This document shows, piece by piece, positions 26,536 through 35,817 of a stretch of DNA of 64,000 nucleotides. Within the stretch, counting starts at the first letter, position 1. Each line of letters starts with the position of its first letter. The notes below the pieces were generated by a model. It saw only the letters and a list, made by a program, of their open reading frames with translations. It was not told the origin of the DNA and ran no database searches. Origin of the DNA: Frankia sp. AgB1.9 (GTDB lineage: Bacteria; Actinomycetota; Actinomycetes; Frankiales; Frankiaceae); contig NZ_JADWYX010000045.1 in NCBI RefSeq assembly GCF_016786355.1, forward strand, positions 1 to 64,000. Direction: 5' to 3'. The position numbers were made by a program, and so were the translations under genes.

Positions 26536-27714
26536 CTATTGCCGGGGACGGGTGCGGGGCAGGCCGAGGCGCCTCTCGGCGATGATCTCTCGCAGGATCT
26601 CGCTCGATCCGCCGCGGATGGTCTCCACCACCGCCGACCGGAAGCCGGCCTCGAACAGCCCGGCGTCGGGAGCGCCAACCGCGCCGGGGGCGAGTATCCC
26701 GTCGGCGCCGAGGATGTCGAGAGCGTCGCTGTGGTGACGCTGAGCGGCCTCGGTCCGGAACAGTTTCGCCATGGCGCCTTCCACCGCCGGGGCTTCGCCG
26801 CGTTCTGAGGTCGCGCGGACCTGCAGGGCCAGGAGGCGCGCGACCTCCTCGTCGACGGCCATCCGACCGATCCGTTCGGCGACCAGCGGATCGTCCAGCG
26901 GGGTGGTGCCGTCCGTGTCCCGCGGGCCGCGCGCCCAGCGAGCCAGGTCAGAGGACACCCGCGTCTCCACGAACTCGAGGTTGTCGGAGCCGCGTTCGTG
27001 GACGAGGGCGACCTTCATGACGCGCCAGCCGTCGTCGACGCCACCGATGAGGGCCGAGTCGGGAACCTGGACGTCCGAGTAGTAGGTGGCACACGTCTGC
27101 TGGCCGCCGAGCGTGTGAATCGGTCGCAGGTCGAAGCCGGGATCGTCGGTTCGGACCAGGAACAGGGACAGCCCTCGATGTTTCGGAACCGCGGAGTTGG
27201 TCCGGGCCAGCACGAAGACGTGGCTACAGCACTGGGCGGTGCTCGTGAACAGCTTCTGGCCGTTGATCACCCAGCCTGCCTCGTTCCGAACCGCCGTGGT
27301 CTTCGCGGCCGCCACGTCGGACCCGGATTCCGGCTCCGTGTAGCCGAGGGCGATCAGTACCTCGCCGCGTAGCGCGCCGCCGATGTACTCCCGCTTCTGG
27401 GATTCGGTGCCGACCTCGTCGATCGTGTTGATGACCATGAGCGTCGTCGACCAGCCGTCGGCCGCCAGACCGAAGCGGGAGATCTCCGAGTGCAGGGCTC
27501 GGGCGAACTGGGGCACGACCTCCGTGCCGCCGTGGGCCGCGGGCCAGCCCGCGCCGAGGATGCCGTCCCGCGCGAGCAGGCGATGGAGCTCCATGGTCTG
27601 GTGGACGCCCGTCTGGTACTGCTCGTCCACCCACGCGGGACGGACGTTCTCGACGACCCACTGCCGGGCGGCATCGCGGTGCGCGGCGAGTTCGTCGGTC
27701 ACGGAGAAGTCCAC
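26536..27714 (-). CDS. Acyl-CoA dehydrogenase, alpha-type subunit of a heteromeric pair
   Basis: 392 residues. FAD-binding segments GYTEPESGSDVAA and the C-terminal GGSSEILREI are present. It starts at GTG 27714, one nucleotide after the stop of the preceding acyl-CoA dehydrogenase gene (TGACGTG). The frame extends upstream, but only as shadow of that gene. Adjacent unequal acyl-CoA dehydrogenases like these form alpha2-beta2 enzymes acting on steroid or other bulky side-chain CoA esters (ChsE1-ChsE2 type). I infer this assembly here. Confidence 0.88.
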   Translation of the reverse strand: MDFSVTDELAAHRDAARQWVVENVRPAWVDEQYQTGVHQTMELHRLLARDGILGAGWPAAHGGTEVVPQFARALHSEISRFGLAADGWSTTLMVINTIDEVGTESQKREYIGGALRGEVLIALGYTEPESGSDVAAAKTTAVRNEAGWVINGQKLFTSTAQCCSHVFVLARTNSAVPKHRGLSLFLVRTDDPGFDLRPIHTLGGQQTCATYYSDVQVPDSALIGGVDDGWRVMKVALVHERGSDNLEFVETRVSSDLARWARGPRDTDGTTPLDDPLVAERIGRMAVDEEVARLLALQVRATSERGEAPAVEGAMAKLFRTEAAQRHHSDALDILGADGILAPGAVGAPDAGLFEAGFRSAVVETIRGGSSEILREIIAERRLGLPRTRPRQ

Positions 27715-27715
27715 G

Positions 27716-28762
27716 TCAGAAACCGTCCAGTTCGGTGAGCTGGCGAGCGAGGTCGGCGTACTGCGCGCGGGGATCGCCGGCCTGCGCGGGCCAGGCCTTG
27801 GCCCGGCGGAAGTACAGCTGGATGTCGTACTCGAGGGTGTAGCCGTAGCCTCCGTGGAAATGGAGACTCTCCGAAGCCGTCCTGAAGGCGGTTTCCGAGG
27901 CGAACAGGAACGCCATCGTCGCCAGCCGCTCGGCGTCGGGGCGGTTCGAGTCCGCTGCCCAGGACGCTTCGAAGGCCAGCAGCCGTGCCCCGTCAAGCGC
28001 GGTCGCGTTGTCGGCCAGCCGGTGCTGGATCGTCTGGAAACTGGCGATTGTGATCCCGAACGCGCGGCGCTGCTGGACGTAGTCGATCCCGATCTCCAGG
28101 GCCCTGCGCCCCAGCCCGACGAGGGCCGCGGCGGTCAGTGCCTTCCAGCGACTCACCGCCCGCCGGTGCAGCGCCACCGCCAGATCGCCGTCAGCGAGCA
28201 CGGTGACCTCGCCGCCGCGCAGGTCGCAGTGGCCCAACGGTAGAGACCCGAGGTTCGGGATCGGCTGCCCAGGCCGGTCAGGTCCAAGATCCGACCGTCG
28301 TCTGGCGACGAGACGGTCCCCATCCAGCGCGATCACCAGGTTGGCGATCGCTCCGGCCGGTACGAGCCGGGCGAGGCCACCGGCTGCCGGGTGCAGCGCC
28401 ACTGTTCCGAGCAGGTCGCCGGCCACGACCTCAGCGGCCAGCGCCGCGGCGGACGGATCGGTCGCGTCCAAGGTCATCAGCAGGTCGTTCACGACGGCTG
28501 CCTCGACGAGGGGAACGGCCGCCAGGTGCGCTCCGAAGCACTCGGCCGCGATGGCGACGTCGAGCTGGCCACCTCCGCCGCCGCCCCGGGCTTCCGGAAC
28601 TCCGATCGTGGAGATGCCTAACTGGGTCACCTTCCGCCACAGGTTCGCGTCGAAGCCGAGCGGTTCCGACGCCCGCACGGACGTTGTCGTCGACTCCTTC
28701 TCCAGGAGTTGAACAAGGCTGTCGCGCAGTGCTGACTGATCGGCGGATGGGCTGAGGTCCAC
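27716..28762 (-). CDS. Acyl-CoA dehydrogenase, beta-type subunit of a heteromeric pair
   Basis: 348 residues, shorter than the usual 380. N-terminal and C-terminal helical domains are recognisable (QQRRAFGITIASFQ, HFHGGYGYTLEYDI), but the middle domain is reduced and lacks the usual FAD-loop motif. That is typical of the partner subunit in heteromeric acyl-CoA dehydrogenases. The start is GTG at 28762. It is first of the pair, and translation of 26536-27714 is coupled to its stop. Confidence 0.86.
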   Translation of the reverse strand: MDLSPSADQSALRDSLVQLLEKESTTTSVRASEPLGFDANLWRKVTQLGISTIGVPEARGGGGGGQLDVAIAAECFGAHLAAVPLVEAAVVNDLLMTLDATDPSAAALAAEVVAGDLLGTVALHPAAGGLARLVPAGAIANLVIALDGDRLVARRRSDLGPDRPGQPIPNLGSLPLGHCDLRGGEVTVLADGDLAVALHRRAVSRWKALTAAALVGLGRRALEIGIDYVQQRRAFGITIASFQTIQHRLADNATALDGARLLAFEASWAADSNRPDAERLATMAFLFASETAFRTASESLHFHGGYGYTLEYDIQLYFRRAKAWPAQAGDPRAQYADLARQLTELDGF

Positions 28763-28773
28763 GGTTGCGACCG

Positions 28774-28786
28774 CCTAGCTAGTAGG
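28774..28786. promoter_or_regulatory. Shortened CCTA-N5-TAGG palindrome upstream of acyl-CoA dehydrogenase pair
   Basis: CCTA-GCTAG-TAGG lies 12 bp upstream of the GTG at 28762. The outer halves match the CCTAW-N5-WTAGG operator but are 2 bp closer together, so one face of the helix would be off. It may be a degenerate site or chance. The 120-bp gap to the P450 gene holds nothing else visible. Confidence 0.3.
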
Positions 28787-28882
28787 GCTTCGTCAGGTGA
28801 TTCCCAGGGAGAGCCGGCGCCTCCTGGAGGCTCGGCAAGCGCCGGCACAATGCCCACGCCTGCCCGCGGGGGCGCGGGGGCA

Positions 28883-30079
28883 TCAGACGAGGAAGGCAGG
28901 TAGACGTTTCCAGCCACGGGTCGTCGACGTGCGGTCCATCGTGGCGTTCTCCGAATCAATCTCCCATTCACTCCAGCGCTTCAGGATCTCGTCGAGGGCA
29001 ACGCGGCCCTCCAGCCGGGCGAGGGCGGCGCCGAGGCAGAAGTGGATGCCGTAGCCGAAGCTGAGGTGGCGGTCGATCCTGCGGTGGATGTCGAACTGGT
29101 CGGCGTTGGGGAAGTGCCGGTCGTCGCGGTTCGCGGAGGCGTTGAGCAGGGTCATGATGCTGCCGGCGGGGACGGTCTGGCCGTGGTGTTCGACGTCGCG
29201 GGCCACGTAGCGGGCCTGGATGGGTGAGGGTGCCTCGTAGCGGAGGATCTCCTCGATCGCGTTCGGGACCAGTGACCGGTCGGCGGCGAGTTCTCGGCGC
29301 TGGTCGGGGTGTTCGGCGAGCAGTTTGCCGGTCCAGCCGATCAGGCGGGTGGTCGTCTCGTTCCCGGCGCCGGAGAGCAGGGTGACGTAGGTGAGGACCT
29401 CCTCGCGGGTCAGCTTTCGGACGGTTCCGGTCTCGTCGGTGAACTCGGCGGCGAGCAGCTCGGTCATCAGGTCGTCGGACGGGTTGTTCGCGCGCCAGTC
29501 GATGTAGTCGACGAACATCGAACTGTCCACCGTCACGGCCTGGTAGAGGTCCGCGGACTCCTGCCCCCCGGTCAGGCTCCGGGCCTGCCGATCGCGGATC
29601 GCCTCCTGGTCGCTCTCCGGGATGCCGAGCAGGTATCCGATGGTGCGCATCGGCATCTGGGCGCCCAGGTCGGCGACGAAGTCGAACGTGCCAGACCCGA
29701 CGAACGGGTCGAGGCAACGGGCGGTGAACTCCCGGACCTTGGGCTCGAGGGCGAGCATCTTCTTCGGCGTGAAGACGCGGGCGAGCAGTGCGCGGTGCAG
29801 GTCGTGCCGCGGCGGGTCCTCGAAGAGGATCATGCCGGACGGTATGTCGATGTTGGCCCGGATGACCTCGAGGATGGACCCTCGCCCGGAGCGGTAGGTC
29901 TGCCAGTCGGTGAGCGCGGCGGAGGCGTCCTCGTACCGGCTCAGCGCGTAGAACTTGTACAACTCGTTGTAGTAGAGCGGTTGTTCATCGCGCATCCGTC
30001 GCCAGACCGGGTACGGATCGGTGTCGATCTCGAAGTCGAACGGGTCGTAGTAGAGCTCGCTGCCACCGCTGACCGTCAC
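28883..30079 (-). CDS. Cytochrome P450 monooxygenase
   Basis: 398 residues. I-helix AGNETT (acid-alcohol pair intact), K-helix EEILR and heme loop FGYGIHFCLG with Cys348. The start is GTG 30079, preceded by GAGAGGG. The upstream 57 codons of open frame are arginine/glycine-rich and cross the promoter region. It is a different P450 subfamily from 74-1333 (canonical oxygen-activation motif here). Same strand as the acyl-CoA dehydrogenases and divergent from the SDR at 30491. Electrons must come from an unlinked ferredoxin. Confidence 0.92.
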   Translation of the reverse strand: MTVSGGSELYYDPFDFEIDTDPYPVWRRMRDEQPLYYNELYKFYALSRYEDASAALTDWQTYRSGRGSILEVIRANIDIPSGMILFEDPPRHDLHRALLARVFTPKKMLALEPKVREFTARCLDPFVGSGTFDFVADLGAQMPMRTIGYLLGIPESDQEAIRDRQARSLTGGQESADLYQAVTVDSSMFVDYIDWRANNPSDDLMTELLAAEFTDETGTVRKLTREEVLTYVTLLSGAGNETTTRLIGWTGKLLAEHPDQRRELAADRSLVPNAIEEILRYEAPSPIQARYVARDVEHHGQTVPAGSIMTLLNASANRDDRHFPNADQFDIHRRIDRHLSFGYGIHFCLGAALARLEGRVALDEILKRWSEWEIDSENATMDRTSTTRGWKRLPAFLV

Positions 30080-30250
30080 GCTTGATGCCCTCTCAGTCGC
30101 GCCCTCGCCCGGGCGGTGGCCGCCGACCTGACGCCGTCGGAGGCTCGGCGTCGAACGCGGCGGGAACAGGCGTTCGCCGACGCCCAGTGGTTCCGCCACC
30201 CGTCCTGACCCCTCGCCGCCGTGACGGGCATCCGGACCATACCGCACCAA

Positions 30251-30265
30251 CTTAACGATGTTAAA
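30251..30265. promoter_or_regulatory. Inverted repeat CTTAAC-N3-GTTAAA in the P450/SDR divergent gap
   Basis: CTTAAC-GAT-GTTAAA is a near-perfect 15-bp palindrome in the 411-bp gap between P450 (30079) and SDR (30491). Its AT-rich character stands out in a region of >70% GC. A matching site CTTAAC-AGT-GTTCAG is at 59706. TetR proteins commonly bind such sites, and the TetR at 31589 is the nearest candidate. Confidence 0.5.
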
Positions 30266-30490
30266 TTATCCGCGTCGGGCGTGGACCGAACCCTGATCCC
30301 GTGTCGCAGGCTCGACCGCCGTGATCAGAGGAGGCCGGGGTGCGAGCGTCGGATCCAGCCCTCGTGCCGCTGGTGCGACGGCTGCGACCGGCCACCTGCC
30401 GGCGGGTGGCTCCCGCCTCCTGACAGCCACCCACGGCGTTCGGCCAGTCATTGCCCTGTTCGACTTTTTCAAGACAGTAAGGAGTATGAG

Positions 30491-31330
30491 ATGAATGGAA
30501 GTACCGGCGCGACCCCTGGCACCGTCGTGATCACCGGAGGAGGTACGGGAATCGGCCAGGCGGCCGCTCAGAAGTTCGCCGCTCTCGGGTGGAGAGTCGT
30601 CGTGGGCGGGCGGCGGGAGGCCAAGCTGGCGGAGACTGCGGCAATCGTCGAAAAGGAGGGCGGCTCCTGTCTGACGCACCGGCTTGATGTGACGGATGGC
30701 GAGTCCGTTGAGCAGTTCTTCGACGCTGCCGAGGCCACGTTCGGTACAGTGGCCGCGGTTGTCAGTAATGCCGCCACGGCACGGTACGGCCCCCTTGAGG
30801 ATTTCTCGCCGGACGAGATACACCGCGAGGTCGCGACAAAGCTGATCGGTGGGCTGTACGTGGCCGGCCGGGCGATCCGGGGGCTACGCGCGGCCGGCGT
30901 CGGCGGTGACATCCTCTTCATGACGTCGCTCGCCGGCGCGCAACCATGGCCGCTTCACCTTCCGTACGCCGCGGCGAGTGCTGGCCTGGAGCATGCCGCC
31001 AGGACGTTACGCATGGAGCTGGAAGGAACCGGCATCCGCGTCACCACCTTGCGCTGCGGCGAGACTATGGGCACAGATTTCAGCACCACCGAGCGCGAGA
31101 GCGGCCGTATCCAGTCGGCTAACGAGCTGTGGTTCCGACGAGGCCTGTTGCGCCACACCGGCCTGATGACGCCGGCAAGAGTGGCGGACGCGATCGTCGC
31201 CGCGATCACGCTGCCTGCCGACTACCAGTACGACAACCTGACGGTGATTCCGACCGCTCCGGTCGGCGACCTGCCCCACAGCCACGCGGAATGGGGTGCG
31301 GCGATGATGGAACGCTACCTCCCCTCATAA
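30491..31330 (+). CDS. SDR-family protein with the active-site lysine replaced by serine
   Basis: 279 residues with a Rossmann motif TGGGTGIG (15-22) and NAA at 93-95. The catalytic serine (Ser146) and tyrosine (Tyr159) are 13 residues apart as usual, but the YxxxK lysine is Ser163 (YAAAS). Ordinary SDR proton relay would be impaired, so it may be a non-catalytic or altered enzyme. AAGGAG lies 8 nt before the ATG at 30491. The longer frame upstream is non-coding. Codon use is slightly less GC-rich than its neighbours. Confidence 0.87.
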   Translation: MNGSTGATPGTVVITGGGTGIGQAAAQKFAALGWRVVVGGRREAKLAETAAIVEKEGGSCLTHRLDVTDGESVEQFFDAAEATFGTVAAVVSNAATARYGPLEDFSPDEIHREVATKLIGGLYVAGRAIRGLRAAGVGGDILFMTSLAGAQPWPLHLPYAAASAGLEHAARTLRMELEGTGIRVTTLRCGETMGTDFSTTERESGRIQSANELWFRRGLLRHTGLMTPARVADAIVAAITLPADYQYDNLTVIPTAPVGDLPHSHAEWGAAMMERYLPS

Positions 31331-31588
31331 CAGTTTCGACCAGGAACCGGCGCCGCTCGCGCGGGAGAGCGCCGACGCGATCGAGGTTCGGCCCGGAACG
31401 ATGCCGTCGCGCGGGTTGCCCGGTCGTGCCGTGTGTCGCAGGTGAAGGTCACGTGTCGCGGCGAGTGCGTACAACATGCCCGATACTGTCCTCGTGCGGA
31501 GTGTGGCGGCCTTCGGTCCCGGGGTGCGACGGGCGCCAGCGTCGCGCCAAATGACGGCGCAGGGTCCGGAGCCGGAGGACATTGACGT

Positions 31589-32212
31589 ATGGGACGCCCC
31601 ACCGCGCCGCTGGTCGATCGCGATGACGCGATCGCCAAGGCCCTCGACATCATCGATCGTGATGGGCTCAAGGCGCTGAGCCTGCGCAGACTCGGCAGCG
31701 ACCTTGGTGTCAGCGCGGCCGCGCTCTACCATCATTTCGCGGACAAGCAGGAAATTCTGCGCGGAGTAGTCGATCTCGTCTTCGCGACCGAGATAGTCAC
31801 ACCAGTCGAAAGTGAATCCTGGGAGGAGCACGTACTGCATTCGATTGCCCGCTACCGTGCCGCCCTGGTTGCCCACCCCAACGCGGCGCCATTGATGACG
31901 CTCGGTGGGCCGGCCGCACCGCCGCTCGACAACTTGCCCCGTGAGTTCATCGTGAGAAAGATGCTGAAGGAGGGTGTGCCGGAACGCTACTGTTACCCGA
32001 TCATCGAGAGTGCCGCGATGCTGGCGTTCGGCTCCGCGATGATGAATCCAAAGCAACTGTCTCCCGCCGAGAGGTTCCAGTTGGACGAGACGACAAAGGT
32101 GGCCGGTTTGCGACGGGTCATCGACGGAACGTATGCAACCGCGACCGAGCTTTTCTCGCTTGAACTGAGAGCACTGATCCGAGGCTGGCGGGCGATTATC
32201 GAGGAGGACTGA
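31589..32212 (+). CDS. TetR-family transcriptional regulator
   Basis: 207 residues. HTH with recognition segment VSAAALYHHF, and a TetR_C-type ligand domain (ARYRAALVAHPNAAPLM). It is more distant from the two paralogous TetRs at 13.7 and 25.1 kb, which carry FRRT.LRH.NAAP at the same place. GGAGGA precedes the ATG. The 258-bp gap before it shows no clear promoter. The cupin gene follows 61 bp downstream on the same strand. It may control the SDR/P450 pair or the cupin. Confidence 0.87.
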   Translation: MGRPTAPLVDRDDAIAKALDIIDRDGLKALSLRRLGSDLGVSAAALYHHFADKQEILRGVVDLVFATEIVTPVESESWEEHVLHSIARYRAALVAHPNAAPLMTLGGPAAPPLDNLPREFIVRKMLKEGVPERYCYPIIESAAMLAFGSAMMNPKQLSPAERFQLDETTKVAGLRRVIDGTYATATELFSLELRALIRGWRAIIEED

Positions 32213-32273
32213 GTGCGCGTCCACTGGTCGGCGACCGGAAGGTTCCCGTCGGGTTTATCGGAGGTCTTCGGCA

Positions 32274-32708
32274 ATGCGTAGGTTTGTCACCGGCGTCGAT
32301 GTCGAAGGCCGGTCGTGTCTGGTTGAGGAAGCGGCGCTCGATCTCGTCGCGGACCCTGGTTTCCCTGGCTTCCTGTCGGCGGTCGTCGCGGCCACCAGCG
32401 CGGCTCCGCCGCCGGCCCGCCCAGCCGGTCAGGCGTTCAACGCCTCGGTCCTCGGCGTCGCGCCCGGCCTTGTGTCCTGGCTGATCGTCGACTATGAGGC
32501 GAACATCGCCTTCCCGATGCACCACACCGACACGCTGGATTACGACCTGCTGCTCGACGGTTCCATGGTGCTCGGCCTCGAGGATGGCGACCACGCACTC
32601 GAGGCGGGTGACATCGTCATCGTGAACGGCGTCGATCACTCCTGGAGGGCCGGTCCGGAGGGCGCGCGACTCAGCGTCCTGTCGATCGGGACCCCGCCCC
32701 CAGGGTAA
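32274..32708 (+). CDS. Cupin-domain protein
   Basis: 144 residues. One cupin barrel in the C-terminal two thirds: the first motif contains HHTDTLDYDLLLDG and the second GDIVIVNGVDHSW, which keeps the metal-ligand histidines. The N-terminal 60 residues are proline/alanine-rich. Such small cupins act as metal-dependent isomerases, dioxygenases or ligand sensors. No specific function can be assigned. Convergent with mhpE. Confidence 0.8.
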   Translation: MRRFVTGVDVEGRSCLVEEAALDLVADPGFPGFLSAVVAATSAAPPPARPAGQAFNASVLGVAPGLVSWLIVDYEANIAFPMHHTDTLDYDLLLDGSMVLGLEDGDHALEAGDIVIVNGVDHSWRAGPEGARLSVLSIGTPPPG

Positions 32709-32759
32709 GCCACCTTAGGACGCTCGGTCGAAAGCCAGACCCGGCGGGCCTCGCTGCCC

Positions 32760-33887
32760 TCAGGCCTCGGCGGTCGCGAGGAGGTCGAGCGCGATGTCTG
32801 TGATCATGTCCTCCTGGCCGCCGACCATGCCGCGTCGGCCGACCTCGACGAGGATCGAGCGGGTGTCCAGGCCGTAGCGGTGGGCGGCGGCCTCGGCGTG
32901 CCGCAGGAACGACGAGTAGACACCGGCGTATCCGAGGGTCAGAGTCTCCCGGTCGACGCGGACCGTTCGGTCCTGTAGCGGGCGGACGACGTCATCGGCG
33001 CCGTCCATCAGGCCGAACAGCTCGCAGCCGTGCTTCCAGCCCATGACGTCCGCGACAGCGATGAACGCTTCGAGCGGGCAGTTGCCAGCCCCGGCGCCCT
33101 GGCCGGCGAGGGAGGCGTCGATGCGGATCGCGCCGCATTCGGCGGCGACGACGGAGTTGGCGACACCGAGGCCGAGGTTGTGGTGGGCGTGGATGCCCAG
33201 CTCCGTCGCCGGGTCGAGCAGATTGCGGTAGGCGCGGAACCGGGCACGGACGTCGTCCATGGACAGGCGGCCGCCCGAGTCGGTGACGTAGACGCAGTGG
33301 GCGCCGTAGGACTCCATGAGCTTTGCCTGGCGAGCGAGCTCGGCCGGCGGTGCCATATGGGACATCATCAGGAAGCCGGCGACGTCCATGCTGAGTTCGC
33401 GGGCGGCCGAGATGTGTTGGGCGGAGATGTCGGCCTCAGTGCAGTGGGTGGCGATCCGGACCGAGCGGATGCCCAGCTCATGGGCGCGCCGCAGGTCGTG
33501 CAGGGTGCCGATACCGGGAAGCAGCAGGGTGGTGGGGATGGCGCGTGAGATCGAGGAGACAACCGCCTCGATCCATTCCCAGTCGGTGTGCGCGCCGACG
33601 CCGTAGCTGACCGACGAGCCGGCAAGGCCGTCGCCGTGGGCGACTTCGATCGCAGTGACGCCGGACTCGTCGAGGAGCCGGGCGATGGTGGCGGCCTGCG
33701 TGACGGTGTAGCGGTGGCGTACGGCGTGCATGCCGTCGCGCAACGTAACGTCCTGGATGTACAGCGGCGCGGTGACGGGGAGGTCGGCGACACTGGCGCC
33801 GGTCTCGGGTCCGCAGGGCACGACCGGCGCGGTCGTCGGCTTGGTGCTCTTGGTGATGCCGGCCCCACCCACGTTCTTGGTGCTCAT
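32760..33887 (-). CDS. mhpE: 4-hydroxy-2-oxovalerate aldolase
   Basis: 375 residues. It splits 4-hydroxy-2-oxovalerate into pyruvate and acetaldehyde, the last step of meta-cleavage of catechols. The (IQ)[13 protein letters not shown] metal/substrate motif begins at about residue 44, so there is an N-terminal extension of about 40 residues compared with DmpG/BphI. No internal start codon would remove it. The C-terminal communication domain is complete. The ATG overlaps the stop of mhpF (ATGA), fitting the known aldolase-dehydrogenase complex that channels acetaldehyde. Confidence 0.95.
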   Translation of the reverse strand: MSTKNVGGAGITKSTKPTTAPVVPCGPETGASVADLPVTAPLYIQDVTLRDGMHAVRHRYTVTQAATIARLLDESGVTAIEVAHGDGLAGSSVSYGVGAHTDWEWIEAVVSSISRAIPTTLLLPGIGTLHDLRRAHELGIRSVRIATHCTEADISAQHISAARELSMDVAGFLMMSHMAPPAELARQAKLMESYGAHCVYVTDSGGRLSMDDVRARFRAYRNLLDPATELGIHAHHNLGLGVANSVVAAECGAIRIDASLAGQGAGAGNCPLEAFIAVADVMGWKHGCELFGLMDGADDVVRPLQDRTVRVDRETLTLGYAGVYSSFLRHAEAAAHRYGLDTRSILVEVGRRGMVGGQEDMITDIALDLLATAEA

Positions 33888-34828
33888 CGGTCGCGTGCCC
33901 CCGTCGTGGCCAGCTCGGCGATCCGCTCCGCGGTGCGCAGCGCGGCCGAGGTCATGATGTCGAGGTTGCCGGCATAGGCCGGCAGGTAGTGGGCGGCGCC
34001 CTCGACCTCGAGGAACACCGACACCTTGGTCACCGCGCCGGCACCGGCCGGGGCGAGAGCCCGGACGGGATCGTCGCCAGCCACCCGGTCGAACTGGACC
34101 TTCTGCTTGAGCCGGTAGCCGGGAACGTAGGCCCGCACCCGGGCGACCATGTCCTCGATGGACGCGGTGACTGCGGCGTCGTCACAGTCACCGACGACGC
34201 AGTAGACGGTGTCGCGCATGATCAGCGGCGGCTCGGCCGGGTTCAGGACGATGATGGCCTTGCCGCGGGCGGCGCCGCCGACCTTCTCGATCGCCGCCGA
34301 CGTGGTCTCGGTGAACTCGTCGATGTTGGCCCTGGTGCCGGGGCCGGCGGACTTCGACGCGATCGAGGCGACGATCTCGCCGTAGTGCACGGGGGTGACG
34401 GCGCCCACCGCGGCGACGATCGGGATCGTCGCCTGGCCGCCGCAGGTCACCATGTTGACGTTCGGCGCGTCCAGGTGCTCTTCCAGGTTCACCGAAGGTA
34501 CGACGTAGGGCCCGAGTGCGGCCGGGGTCAGGTCGATGACTCGCTTGCCGTGTGCCTGCAGCAGCTCGTTGTTACGCCGATGTGCCCCGGCCGAGGTCGC
34601 GTCGAGGACGATGTCGATGTCGGCGAACTCGTCCATCCGTACGAGGCCGTCGACGCCCTCGGCCGTGGTCGCGACCTTCAGCCGCCGGGCGCGCGCGAGC
34701 CCGTCGGAGGCCGGGTCGATGCCGACCATCGCGCCCATCTCGAGGCGCCGCGAGACACGCAGAATTTTGATCATCAGGTCGGTGCCGATGTTGCCCGAGC
34801 CGATGACACCGACCTTGGCCTTGCTCAC
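33884..34828 (-). CDS. mhpF: Acetaldehyde dehydrogenase (acylating)
   Basis: 314 residues. It converts acetaldehyde, NAD and CoA to acetyl-CoA. N-terminal GSGNIGTD nucleotide-binding motif at 10-17 and catalytic Cys129 in NMVTCGGQA, as in DmpF/BphJ. It forms a channelling complex with the aldolase encoded next. Start and stop overlap both neighbours by 4 bp, so mhpD-mhpF-mhpE is a tightly coupled operon. Confidence 0.95.
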   Translation of the reverse strand: MSKAKVGVIGSGNIGTDLMIKILRVSRRLEMGAMVGIDPASDGLARARRLKVATTAEGVDGLVRMDEFADIDIVLDATSAGAHRRNNELLQAHGKRVIDLTPAALGPYVVPSVNLEEHLDAPNVNMVTCGGQATIPIVAAVGAVTPVHYGEIVASIASKSAGPGTRANIDEFTETTSAAIEKVGGAARGKAIIVLNPAEPPLIMRDTVYCVVGDCDDAAVTASIEDMVARVRAYVPGYRLKQKVQFDRVAGDDPVRALAPAGAGAVTKVSVFLEVEGAAHYLPAYAGNLDIMTSAALRTAERIAELATTGARDR

Positions 34829-35652
34829 TGCTGATCCCCTTCCACCGGCGCGGAGGCGAACCGGGTCCGCGCCGAGCCAAGCCCGGTGATCTCGGTTTCG
34901 AAGACGTCGCCGGGCACGGCCGCGACCATCGGGCCGAGCGCCCCGGTCAGCACCACGTCGCCCGCCCGGAGCGGGTCTCCGGCCGCGGCGAGGGTGGCGG
35001 CGAGCCAGACCGTCGCGTTGAGCGGACCGCCGAGGCAGTCGGCTCCGGTGCCGCGGGAGACGACGTCCTCGCCCCTCGACAGCCGCATCTCAACCGTCCG
35101 CAGGTCCACCCGGTCGAGCGGCACCGGCGTCGCGCCGAGCACGAACAGGCCGCAGGAGGCGTTGTCGGCGACCGTGTCGACGATCGTGATGTCCCAGCCC
35201 GCGACCCGGCTGTCGACGATCTCCAGCGCCGGCAGCGCGAACTCGACCACGCGCAGCACGTCGACGACGGTGGTGCGCGGGTCGGGCAGGTCGGCACCGA
35301 GCACCAGCGCGACCTCGGCCTCGACCTTCGGCTGGAGCAGGCGGCGGGCCGGGATCTCGTCGCCGTCGGCGACACACATGTCGGCGAACAGCGCTCCGAA
35401 GTCCGGCTGGTCGACGCCGAGCTGGCGTTGCACCGCCTTCGACGTCAGACCGGTCTTGCGCCCGACGATCCGGCGCCCGGCGGCCACGCCACGCTCGACG
35501 TTCACCCGTTGCACCGCGTAGGCGGCGGCGAGGTCGGCGGGCGCGAAGAGGTCCCGGACCGGAGCGCAGGGCACGCCGGCGCGCTCGGCGGCGGCGAGCC
35601 GTTCGGCGGCCACGCCGACCGTGGATTCGGCGACGGTGGGGGAGAGGGTCAT
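34825..35652 (-). CDS. mhpD: 2-keto-4-pentenoate hydratase
   Basis: 275 residues of the fumarylacetoacetate-hydrolase-like hydratase family. It adds water to 2-hydroxypenta-2,4-dienoate to give 4-hydroxy-2-oxovalerate using a divalent metal. Recognisable segments are [12 protein letters not shown] and the acidic metal-binding stretch [11 protein letters not shown]. First gene of the mhpDFE operon. The promoter and palindromic operator at 35736-35789 lie about 85-135 bp upstream. Confidence 0.94.
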   Translation of the reverse strand: MTLSPTVAESTVGVAAERLAAAERAGVPCAPVRDLFAPADLAAAYAVQRVNVERGVAAGRRIVGRKTGLTSKAVQRQLGVDQPDFGALFADMCVADGDEIPARRLLQPKVEAEVALVLGADLPDPRTTVVDVLRVVEFALPALEIVDSRVAGWDITIVDTVADNASCGLFVLGATPVPLDRVDLRTVEMRLSRGEDVVSRGTGADCLGGPLNATVWLAATLAAAGDPLRAGDVVLTGALGPMVAAVPGDVFETEITGLGSARTRFASAPVEGDQQ

Positions 35653-35735
35653 CGCGCGCCTCCCTGAGAGGGTGCTGCGGGCACGGGAACCTCCGAGCCG
35701 GTGGGCCTGGGTGCTTCGGAAAGGTCGATGTCACC

Positions 35736-35789
35736 GGTATAGGCGCGGGCCGCGGTGACTACCAAGATGTGTTCCACCTGCTGGAACAG
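35736..35789 (-). promoter_or_regulatory. Promoter of mhpDFE with GTGTTCC-N7-GGAACAC-type operator
   Basis: Minus strand: -35 TTGGTA (35765-35760), 18-nt spacer, -10 TATACC (35741-35736). The palindrome TGTTCC-ACCTGCT-GGAACA occupies 35770-35788, and a seventh base pairs on one side. It ends 3 nt upstream of the -35, the place of a class II-like activator site. The same operator-N3-promoter layout occurs twice at 57 kb. The site is in the 165-bp gap after the GNAT-like gene. Confidence 0.75.
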
Positions 35790-35817
35790 CGGGCGTCGCC
35801 TGCGCGGTGGAAGGCGA

